Source of the DNA: Sipunculus nudus
Lineage: Eukaryota; Annelida; Sipuncula; Golfingiida; Sipunculidae
DNA length: 64,000 nucleotides
Reading direction: 5' to 3'
Assembly (NCBI GenBank): GCA_026874595.1
Contig: CM049313.1
Location: 59,107,159-59,171,158 of the forward strand
The notes under the pieces: generated by a model
What the model was told of the DNA's origin: nothing
The model's database searches: none
The model's input: the letters and a program-made list of their open reading frames with translations, nothing else
Made by a program: the position numbers and the translations under genes
Shown: positions 47,417 to 57,672 of the stretch, piece after piece
How positions within the stretch are numbered: the first letter of the stretch is position 1
Layout: each line of letters opens with the position of its first letter

Positions 47417-48617
47417 TGGTAAAATAATAGGATCTTTGTGAACAGGCTTTAGCATGCCTTGTTTTTATCAGTCTACAACAGCCAGGCCTCAAACTGATAT
47501 TCAAGGTCTTTTCAAGGACATGTTCTAAATTTAAAACCTAGAAAGCATATACAAAAATTTCAAGAATTTTTTAGGATGTATGAATGCTGTATAATTACTT
47601 TTGTCTGAATATCCCCATCTATATTTTGACCTGCATTTCACACACTATGAGTTATTACAATATATGAAACTGTTCTTCAGGTACCTTTTGAATACACACA
47701 CCCAGGGGGTTATATATACTGTATTGATTGATTAACAGGTACAGCTTCATGAAGAGAATCAGAGGTCCAAAGACTGCCAGTAATCCCCCCTGGCTGCAGC
47801 TCTACAGCAGTGATGATGAAAGGTCGTTTGTGTCTTTTCATCTTTTAGAAAGGTATCAGGGGCCCTGTTGATGAGAGCTTCAGTTCCTTTAAAGCTGCAT
47901 CCAAGGTCTACAGCATGTTCATTGATTAGATCTGATGATGCCAGGTAAATGATACAGGCTGAAAGCCTTTGTTATACCTTATTGTCCCCATACACCCTAA
48001 AAATTCAATTACAGGTGCTGTCATGATTTTTTCCACAAGGTGATTTCTGGCGGATTTTTCTGTTTGTAAGCCAACATCAAGGTGTGTGTAGTGTGGCTCA
48101 TCATCAGGTTTTCATGTTTGATGTTTGTAAGGCGCTGCTGTAGCAGGTACAGAACAGGCAGGCTGGATTTAAGTCTGGGTTTTTAATTTTTACAGGAAAT
48201 AAGCTTATTTTCCTGGGTGGCAAATCCTACCAAAGGAATACTGACAGTGATTTATGCAACTGATGGTCATACCTGAGTATAATAATACAAAGATCTGCCT
48301 TCTGGGGACTGGTCCAAAAGGTCGAGTAAGCAGGAAATTCTTGCCCATTTTTTAAATTTACACTTTGACCATGACATGATGAGCCCTGTCATCACCATGT
48401 GCAGGCTTGCCAAAGGTACATGACTGAAAAATGAATAAGTGCTCAGGGGAGGGGGGGCAAAACAGAACAGCCTATCTTGAAATAAAGATATGAAAAAAAA
48501 AAAAGGAAATTCCTAATTTATCACAGCAACCCGACAAAGCAGCTATCATAATGACACTACAAAGCTGCCTGGTAAACTAGGACAGGTCTCATTAAATATG
48601 CGTGAAATCTGCTGAGA
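47417..48617. other. Spacer with one candidate exon
   Basis: Unique sequence. A segment from 47739 has an acceptor-like start and a protein-like frame (see findings). A G-rich run lies near 48450. Confidence 0.4.
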
Positions 48618-49649
48618 ACTAAATATTTCTTGGCAACCCAGGTGCCATGGTATCCCCAGACAATTAATCCCCCACTTTAAGAATAGCCCCCCCTCCCCAT
48701 CTGCAGTAGCATATACTGACACTTGGTAAGCCATCCATCCCTTATTGAGATATTTATGATTTTGTGATTTACACCATATATGGAATTATTCAAGGTCAAG
48801 TCCACTTTCATTTGAAAGGTCATGACCCCAATTTAAATATACATCATCCCATAACCCATGTCTATGTATATGCATCATATGAAAGAAATCTGTGCATTAG
48901 TTTTTTACTTATAATGCTCACAGTACTGTCAAGTGGCAATGATGGGGTATTAAAAGGCGCAAAAACAAGAAAAGGACAGAAGGTGGCGCCACCTGTCTAC
49001 CGCAGTAGACAAAGCCATCCAAGATCATCAGTCAATTTGATTTTTGGACTAATCCATGCATCCCCTATTGAGATATTCATGATTTTTGTGTGATTTTCAC
49101 CATATATGGCATTATTCAAGGTCAAAGCCACTTTCCTATGAAACGTCATGACCCCAATTTAAAAATACATCATCCCATAACCCATGTCTATGTATATGCA
49201 TAATATGAAAGAAATCTGTTCATTAGTTTTTGACTTATAACGCTCACAGTACTGTCAAGTGGCAATGATGGGGTATTAAATGGCACAAAAACCAGAAAAG
49301 GATAACAGGTAGCACCACCAGTTTCTGGTACATGACAACACTATCCAAGACCTTCGGTAAACTTGATTTTTGGATCAATCGATGCAAGATTACTTGAGAT
49401 TTATTTAAGAATTTGTGTGATTTTCCCCCCCAAAAGGGAACTATTCAAGGAAAAGGTCACTCTCCTAGTAAAGGTCATGACCCTATTTTAAATAAAGCTT
49501 CGTCCTCTCACCCGTATCTAGGTTAATGTCAAGTTAAGTAAAGATCCGTAAAATATTTTTTGAGTTGTCATGTCCAAACTAAATCTCTGCGGCAGGGGCG
49601 CGACTGTCTTTAACCCATAGTATCCGGACTTTGTTTGGAGAAACAATTA
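48618..49649 (+). repeat. F3 repeat, copy 2
   Basis: Starts ACTAAATATTTCTTGGCAAC like copy 1, followed by CCCAGACAATTAATCCCCC. Units share CATCATCCCATAACCCATG, TCAAGGTCA (48790-48798 and 49116-49124) and the exact palindrome GGTGGCGCCACC (48982-48993). The terminus is worn (GGAGAAACAATTA). Confidence 0.8.
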
Positions 49650-49963
49650 AATTAAGGTGAAAAACTCTATTGGTAAATATGTATATTGGGTTTCATGAAA
49701 ACCCATAGTATTTTTAGCGAACCTGTGAGTTTATGCAATGGTGTGGCGTCGTCCGGCATCCAGCGTCTGTTGTCTGTACGTTAACACATACTATCTTGAA
49801 AATGGCAAGAGTTAGCATCACAAAATTTTATGCAAAAAATTAGTTATCTAAATAACTCTTATCAGATTGTGCTTTTTGGCAAACTGCATTTTCTTAGATT
49901 TTATAGGGAAAAGGCTAAAACAGCTTAAAAATCTTCTTCTCCAAACCTGTTCGGCTAAATTGT

Positions 49964-50331
49964 CCAATATTTCACAGAAATGATTCCTGGAACAATCTCT
50001 CTCAAGTTTGTTCGAATGGTTTAAGTTTGGTGATTTTTGGCCGAGTTACAGGAAGCTGAACTTAGTCATCTGTCCAAAAAAGCATATTGAAATTACAATC
50101 TCAGAAACGGCTGGAGCTATCATCACCAAATTTTATGCCAATGTTGGCCAATATTTCACAGAAATGATTCCTGGAACAATCTCTCTCAAGTTTGTTCGAA
50201 TGGTTTAAGTTTGGTGATTTTTGGCCGAGTTACAGGAAGCTGAACTTGGTCATCTGTCCAAAAAAGCATATTGAAATTACAATCTCAGAAACGGCTGGAG
50301 CTATCATCACCAAATTTTATGCCAATGTTGG
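49964..50331 (+). repeat. 184-bp tandem duplication inside F4
   Basis: CCAATATTTCACAGAAATGA at 49964 recurs at 50148, and the copies are nearly identical over 184 bp. The two ORFs starting MFEWFKFGDF (50008, 50192) follow from this. Confidence 0.93.
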
Positions 50332-51540
50332 TCACAGAGTCATATCTGAAAGTGAGGTATTGATGGTGCCACCTGCATCGGCCTTTTCTGTACTGACGCC
50401 ACTGAGGCCAACTTGTTTAATATTTTACAAGAATAATCCCCTGAATAATTCTTATAATAATTGTCTTTTATGGTTCCAAAGAATGAATTTAGGCTGAATT
50501 ATAAAGATTGAATTGAGTCATTTTACCATATCTGTTAGCTGTCTGAAGCTGATACATCTAGCCAGGCACCAGTTTATCAGCATCCGTTACATAATGCCTC
50601 AGGACATTTAGATTTCAGGTTATCTATGGTTAATATTGACAAGAATGTTTTTTAAAAGCTTTTAAAAAGTGTAGATTTATGATTTTAGATATTCCTCGTG
50701 CCAGGCAATGTTTACAGTCACAGGTATACAGCTCTCTGTAGGTATATAAAGAAGGCTGTACATGGATTGTAAATAATTGGTATCAATACTCAACTTAATT
50801 CAAGCTTTTGCCATCAGTGAGATGTATCTGTATTATAATTTTGCATTCAATATGCATCTGTAGAATTTTTTTCCTTTCAAATCTTCGGAGGAAAAAGCCA
50901 AATTTTCAATATTTCACAGAAATAATCTTATTTACCATCTCTCCAAAGTCTGTTTGAACTGTTCAAGTTCGGTGAATTTTAGCAAAGTTACAGAAAGTTG
51001 AACTTGGTCATCTGCCCAATAAAGCATACTAAAATGACCATCTCAGAAACGGCCAGAGCTATCATCACCAAATTTTATGCCAGTGTCGGTCACATGAGTC
51101 ATATATGAAATTCAGGTATTGGTGGCGCCACCTGCATTGACCTTTTTTGTACGGGAGTCATTGGCCACCTGTAAATTAACCCATAATTTCTGAGGAACAG
51201 CAGGAGCTACCATCCCCAGATTTTATGAAATAATCTGTCACATATCAAATGTTAGTTGGATTCAGCTTATATTTTGCTATCTGCATTTACTTAGATTTTA
51301 TAGGGAAACAGCTGAAAACCTTTATAAGTCTTCTTCTTGTTAACTCCCCAGCCAAATTGTTCAATATTTTACAGAAATTGTCAGCTTAAAAAAAAAATTT
51401 AGCCAAAGTCTTTCAGTATGTGTAAACAGATTTACCAAAAGGCCAAGATTGTGTCTTTATCTTTAAATAGGTTGAGAAACTGCCAACTATTTCAGTTTTA
51501 TCAACAGATCAAGAGTTCATTCAGTGCAGCCAGATATAGG

Positions 51541-51655
51541 CATGTGATCACCTCATGGGTGACATGTGTACACCTCATGGGCACCATGTGATCACCTCAT
51601 AGGTAGCATGTGATCACCTCTTGAGTATCATGTGATCACCTCATGTGTGTCATTC
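51541..51655 (+). repeat. ~27-bp array around GTGATCACCTCAT
   Basis: Five units of the form CATGTGATCACCTCATGGGT. Each contains or nearly contains the palindrome GTGATCAC. Confidence 0.85.
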
Positions 51656-52590
51656 CCCTCAGGGCTGAATGTGGAGCCAATCTGTGAGCTTATGCAATGG
51701 TGTGGCTACTATTTCAGATTTGGCAACAGGTCAAGAGTTCTATCAGTGCAGCGAGGTATAGGCCAGGAGTTCACCAGTGCAGTAGCTGCATTCTATTTAT
51801 AGCGTTGGCTGACTGCCCACTGCATCAGATTTGGTACCAAAGTTCAGCCTGGATCTATTTATAGCTTTGGCAGACAACTGTGTCAGATTATGCAACAGGT
51901 CAAGAGTTCACTCAGTGCAGCCAGGTACAGGTCAAAAGTTTACTTAGTCTAGCCAGGTGCAGTTCAAGAGTTCACTCAGTGCAGTAGCTTGAGGCAGCAA
52001 TTTGACACAGTTCACTTGGGGGCAACTGCCTTACTCACCAAAGCCTGGTCAGTCCAGTACAACAAACTCAGGGAAGTTTGATGTATTGGCCTGATATTTT
52101 AACCTGTCTCTGTGTCTTTGATGGCTTTCTCGTTCAAAAGACAGGTGTCACCACCTGCAATGACTTTTGCACAGTGTATGTGCCTGCTTATTTCTATAGA
52201 GGAATTTGATATATCAGCCTGAAATTGGGCATATTTATACATATCGAATAGCTTTGTTGTATACAAGACTGAAGGTGACACCTACAATAATGTGTGTCCC
52301 TGCTTATTTCTCAGGAGGAGTTTTATTTATATCAGTCTGAAATTGGGCATATGTATATATCTCTGAAAGCTTTGTTGTATACAAGACTGGTGAGTCCAGC
52401 TCCAATCATGTTTGTGTTGTGTGCTCCCATGCCAGAATTTCAGCAGTGATGTTTTTGTAATTGCTTCTTATTCAAAATGTTTAATACTTGCATTGTTCAT
52501 ATACATGAAAAGCAATGGTCCAGCATTGAAGCATTATGCCTGGTGGATTTCCCAATGCACAGGTTCGCATGAGGCCTGTAGGCCTTGTTT

Positions 52591-54576
52591 AATTTCACCA
52601 CAGTGCTGCCTAAGTGCCATGACCCCTGACCTCATTAAATATGTGGAGATTTTGCTGGAAATCAAACTTAGGCTAGATATTTTATTGATTTGGCAGGCCT
52701 GATGTGGTACTCATGTCAGAAGAAGGAACAGTTTCTTAAAAGTGAGCACCAGGTTGATAACTCTTTCAATAGAGTTGATAACCCTTTGAAAGGGATAGGA
52801 AGAATAATTGGAGAGTCCTGGATGCTAAGGCCAAAATTTTGTAGTTGCATGTTTTAGAGTGTCCCAGGGGATCTTCATTAAATTTTGAAGGGTTCATGTA
52901 AAATGTAATCAATATTTAAGTGTAACAACTGATCACAGCTTCCAATTGAGATTTTGTGCAACACAGATCCTTACCCCCTTATTCCTGAAAACCCTGTAAC
53001 TATTCACTTTTATCCTTATTCATGTGATAAAAGTAATAATTATTGGACCAATACACAAATTGGACCTAATAGTGTCTGTCATAAGAGAGAAAAACAGGAT
53101 CAGGAGACATGACTGGGCAGTCACACAGTGACCAGTAGGTCACACTGGTGGCAGGGCAAAGCATACAATGGAATTATCTGGTAAAAACCTGTTTGGATTA
53201 ACCATATCAAAGTGCTAGTGGCCTGTATATAATTTATATCCTGCCTGATAACACAGCACAGTCTGCTAAGCATGTTACAGAGCAGATAGCCTTGTACCAA
53301 GCTATTTTATGATATAACCTATCTCAGCAAATGTGACCTATTGGAAAAACCAGCCATTTATAAAACTAAGGCCAAAAAAATTAATACCTAAATATGTTTC
53401 TCAGGCACATGTTTTTAAAATGATGTGGGCGGGCAGCTTTTATTTTTATTTTCTGTGTAATTGTTGTAAAATATAAATTATATCTCAGGCACTGGCATAG
53501 AATTGACAACTAATGATTAAAATATGAGATCATAAACTATATAAAAGTCAAATTTGTCAATAGATTGAAGGAACCTTTGAAATATGTGACATTTGTATTT
53601 CTTTTACATGTCATATTAACACACAAAGCAGATTATTTAATACTTCAGGTGTCCAAAAGTCTTGCAGTGAAAGCTGGAAAAAGCAGGTACCTCTGATTGG
53701 CTTGACATGGGGGATTCCCCATCCAAATGCATTATGGTCATGCATTATTAAAACAAGATCTAAGATCATTTGATAAAGAAATAAAATTGAAATTTCCTTC
53801 TTTAAGTCTTACATAATCTTTGTTTATATTTCTTATTTACATTTTAATTGCAAAAGAAGTACAATGGAATTTGTTTTAAAAATGATACCTGCATACTATG
53901 GCAGCCACGCTGAAACTCACTGAACGGTCACATAGCATTGAAATAAGGAAAGTACACAATGAATTTCTCTTTGTTGGATGAAATTTTACATTCAAATTCT
54001 ATCACACATCAGACCAGTTCCAAGTGCTTATTTAAAGATTAGTATACATTTTTATGGAAACCAGGCATACTAACACATTGTTATGAACAATGGCCCTAAA
54101 GATAATAGTCCACCAACAAGGAAGTATGAGATGATCATGAACAATATCAAGGTCTAATTGGTCAAAAATTTATGGGGAATTATCAATGTTTTGAAGGATA
54201 TTCATAGGTAAAACTCGCGCAAGTATCATTCAGAGGAAACTGACCGACAGGGGGAATCATAGATTTTTTTTTAGTGGCAGTCAACCATGTCACCAGATTA
54301 ACCAAGTGCCACTTTGGCATTAAAATGTTTGACATGGGGGGGGGGGGTTAAAGTGACGCAGACCGTGCTTGAGAAACATATAATTAAGTTTTTTTGGCCT
54401 AATATTAGGAAAATTTGAGACCCTAGACCTTCTGGTGTACTAGTGCCATCATAAAATACATATATGTATAGAACAAATGACTCGCAGGTCAAGATATCCT
54501 ACTGATGAGCAGGCCTGTGACACAGTGAACAATTTTTGAATAAGGCACACAGTTCCAAACCAAAAATCAATAAAAG
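52591..54576. other. Unannotated spacer
   Basis: AT-rich. A G12 run is at 54336-54347. A relic of the CCTGACCTCATTAAATATGT repeat, also seen near the window end, is at about 52622-52690. No supported gene. Confidence 0.5.
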
Positions 54577-54578
54577 TA

Positions 54579-56344
54579 CAGTAGAAGTTTGTTTTTCCAA
54601 AAGCTTCAGGGACAATCATTAGGATAAACAATCAGGGGTCTTGCATGAAGTTGGTAGGATGGCTAATGTCACTTTAGCTATGGAATACTGATTTTCTATA
54701 TGTTATGGACAACCTTTGGACTTCCTTTAGTAATAAATGGCTCTGCTACCAGGGTATGCATTCTTCCCCATCCATGTGTGTTAGTGAGTGTGAATCATGA
54801 ATGGAATCTCATAAAACTTTCACCGAGCATTTCTAGAACTGGTCATTGAAGAACCAATTAGATTTTAGTGGATCCGGAAAATTATCAGGATTCAGGAATG
54901 TCATCAAGGATTATTCACAAATGTACAGTAACTTATGCACAAATGAACCTGGGAATATGGGTTATATAAGTGAACCCAAGCACACATTGGGGAGCATCCA
55001 ACAACAGGGAGCATCTAACAATAGGAACCCACACACACACACACACACACAGAGCAGAGGCTTGCAATTCCTTCGAATGTAGATTTCTAGTTGTAACTGA
55101 ATTATGAAGCAAACATCCTGGGGACTAAGGTCATCTGACCTTGACATTTTTGACACAATGAATGGTTAGTTTCTGTACAAGCCCAAAGGTGGCGCCAAGG
55201 CAGGAAACACTTATCCTTTGAACAGCAAAGGAATTTTTAACAATCTGACTGATTACATCTTTTAAAGGAGCATATTAATAATTTTCACATCTGATGTAGG
55301 TATAAACATTTTGAATACCTGCCTATTTTCTAATACAGTTCAGTGCTTTATTTCAGAATGCTGAATTTCTGGAATTAGTTCTTCCTAAATTGAAAATGGG
55401 GAACCAATTTATTTGTTTTTCTGAAATATTTTTCAAGCATATAAACACCTCAAATGAACTTTTGTAATTACAAGTCACAAAGGCCTGCAGTCAGCTGGTT
55501 AAGCCAAGTGGTGACCCTAATTAATTAGTTCTAGGCCGATGTGTTGTCCCGGCAAAGGTGTGCTAACTACATCTAGTTGCGCACCGCCAGGGACCGTATA
55601 CCCCTAGTAAGCTGCAGAGCAGTTTATCAAAGAGCACTTGTGTATTATCAACCATATCTTGGTTGTACTCAAGTAAGTATAATTAGTCAGCTTGGGATGG
55701 GATGTCAGGCCAGACAACTTGGCAGTTTACTCGGAAGAGTATTGGTGCAGTATCATTTGCACATCGCTTGTGCACAAGTAGATAATGCGAGGCCATAGCA
55801 CGCAAGCCTGGCCAAACAATTAATTCCGAGGGAGCAATTGTGTCACAAACCTAAACTTGCCATTATTTAGCTTATTCATCCTTTCAATTTTAATGTCAAG
55901 AAGAACACTAATCAAACACAATCGTCATTCTGACACTTGCCAGGGATATGGAGTCAAAGAAATGAAATTGGACTGCGTTATGTGTGTGCCGCAAATGCCT
56001 GGGGGCTGTTAAAGAAACTAACTGAGCTACAATTATTGGGATGTCATTTGACCTTTCCCTGCTGTGAATTTGTTGGGAAAAAATGGCACACAAGTTTTCT
56101 TAAAACAGGTTAAAATTGGTTTCACCTATCAATTCTGCAATAAATCTGATATTTTTATAAGTTCTGGTTGTAAATTACTTGGGTCGAAAAGAAACATGGT
56201 GTTCCCTCAGTAATAAATTGCCTTAAGGTAATAATTAACTGTCATACAAAAATTGGCCCTAGACCCTTGTAAGAATTTCTGAAAAATTTGTTTTTCTGAA
56301 AAAAAGCTTGTCCCCTGATGCTTTTGGGAAAAAAGGCTCTACTG
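54579..56344. mobile_element. TA-flanked inverted-repeat DNA transposon, non-autonomous
   Basis: The left end CAGTAGAAGTTTGTTTTTCC, AAAAGCTTCAGGGACAA is mirrored at the right end (reverse complement CAGTAGAGCCTTTTTTCCC, AAAAGCATCAGGGGACAA), giving an imperfect TIR of about 38 bp. TA flanks both sides (54577-54578, 56345-56346). No transposase is recognised in the 1.77 kb. It contains (CA)n at 55023-55041 and a GC-richer block at 55.48-55.81 kb. Confidence 0.7.
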
Positions 56345-56365
56345 TATGTTACTTCTGATGATGTA

Positions 56366-57446
56366 CCGTATTTATTCCATTTTGGCGATCCCTCTTATTT
56401 CTCGACCCCAAAAAATATTTTGAAAGCATAATTTCTAAAATGACTAATTTCGCGACTGGCGACAATGTTTTCTGTCTACGATGTTAAGGTGTAATGCCTC
56501 CGTCTCTCACGGCACCGCAGTTTGTATCTGACTAGAATCTTATTACACTGAGCATCCACATCAAACTTGTTTCCAATAAAATTTTTGAAGATACAAAGAT
56601 GCGTTTTTCATAATATATAAACATGATAAAATGTTCAAGTTGCAAATGGGTGTCCGTGACGAAGCAAACTCGTGTACCATTCCTGGTATGCATGTGTCTC
56701 GTGTGCGATTCATGTGGGATCTTTAGCAATAATATTTACAAGACCTTTGGAAGCACACGCAGTGGAACAACTGTGACACAGTTGGAACAGTCATCTTAGT
56801 TAAGTTTAAATGACCCCAGTTAGTTTTTGGATGGGTGACCGCGTATACAAAACAGGGCCTGATCGAGGGCATGCGAGCTAGGACCATTTCCGGTCATATA
56901 TTTTAATGCGCCTTCACTTTCCGATATTTATTACGTATTATGCAAAAAAATTTATCTGATAATAGGCAGCAATTTTTTATAAGGTCTTCTTCCAACTTGG
57001 TGCAGCTGCTTGTCCCTTTTCGGCCCGCCGATATCGCCGCCTGGTGGGTTAACTTGAAACAACTGGTAGTTACATGAGTTGCCGTCTATGTCAAGTGATC
57101 GTACCTATACGCGAAGTAGTGATCATTTTGTAAATTGATTGAGCTCAGTTTGATTAATCATTTGCGGACTCCATGTAATTCATGTGACGGTTGGAAGCCC
57201 GTTTGTAGGAAATACTGTTTAGCTAACAAAACAAACTTATAAACGACCAAATTATCATTCAATTCATATGACCGCTCGAGTGTCAGAGCGTCTCTGCGGC
57301 TCTAGGGAAGGTTATCAAACCGCGTGCCTCTAAAATCTCGACCACCGAAAATTCTGCAGGAAGATAATTTTCAAATATCCTCCATTATCTCGACCTCTGA
57401 GAAAATTAATTATTTTTAAGTGGTCGCCAAATTAGAATAAATACGG
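56366..57446. mobile_element. TA-flanked inverted-repeat DNA transposon, non-autonomous
   Basis: TIR of 23 bp with 21 matches, beginning CCGTATTTATTC at 56366 and ending GAATAAATACGG at 57446, flanked by TA (56364-56365 and 57447-57448). Subterminal sequence is rich in CTCGACC/GGTCGCC words. No transposase frame; a 5S-like segment lies inside. It begins only about 20 bp after the previous element. Confidence 0.8.
56786..56856 (+). pseudogene. 5S rRNA-like segment
   Basis: GTTAAG, then CCCCAGTTAGTTTTTGGATG followed by GGTGACCGCGTATAC, matches the internal-promoter half of animal 5S rRNA (CCCGGTTAGTACTTGGATGG, GTGACCGCCTGGGAATAC from memory). The 5' third is only weakly similar and the 3' end does not close the 5S helix. 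It is a decayed 5S copy or the head of a 5S-derived SINE, nested in the transposon. Confidence 0.5.
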
Positions 57447-57612
57447 TAATCCTTTGCCATGATGACAGGCTTGTCACCACTGTCAAATATGGGGCTCTTT
57501 CGAGGAACGCCCATCAGTCATCAATAAGCCACAAGTTTCTCAATGATAATTAATATAATCACAGCAAGACTTTTGATTTTGTCTGCTCAGCGTATTTTGT
57601 AAAAGAATTAAT

Positions 57613-57666
57613 GAAAATCATGAATAGGTTGAAAATCATGATTAGGTTGAAAATCATGAATAGGTT
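57613..57666 (+). repeat. Three 18-bp repeats next to the F1 terminus
   Basis: GAAAATCATGAATAGGTT three times in a row (the middle copy with ATTAGG), ending 6 bp before the F1 end at 57673. Confidence 0.9.
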
Positions 57667-57672
57667 GAAAAA

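Larger units (their letters stand above)
49711..52590 (+). repeat. F4 repeat, long copy
   Basis: Begins TTTTTAGCGAACCTGTGAGT and ends GCACAGGTTCGCATGAGGCC, TGTAGGCCTTGTTT. The ends share a 10-bp inverted repeat (CGAACCTGTG 49718-49727, CACAGGTTCG 52558-52567). Inside are the 184-bp duplication, a third diverged copy at about 50905-51090, an exact GGTGGCGCCACC (51121-51132), and a 27-bp array. Non-coding. Confidence 0.7.

Noticed and set aside
54579-57446. One single transposon spanning both inverted-repeat elements
   Set aside because: The outer ends (CAGTAGA and ...ACGG) do not match each other. Each element closes on its own TIR and TA duplication.
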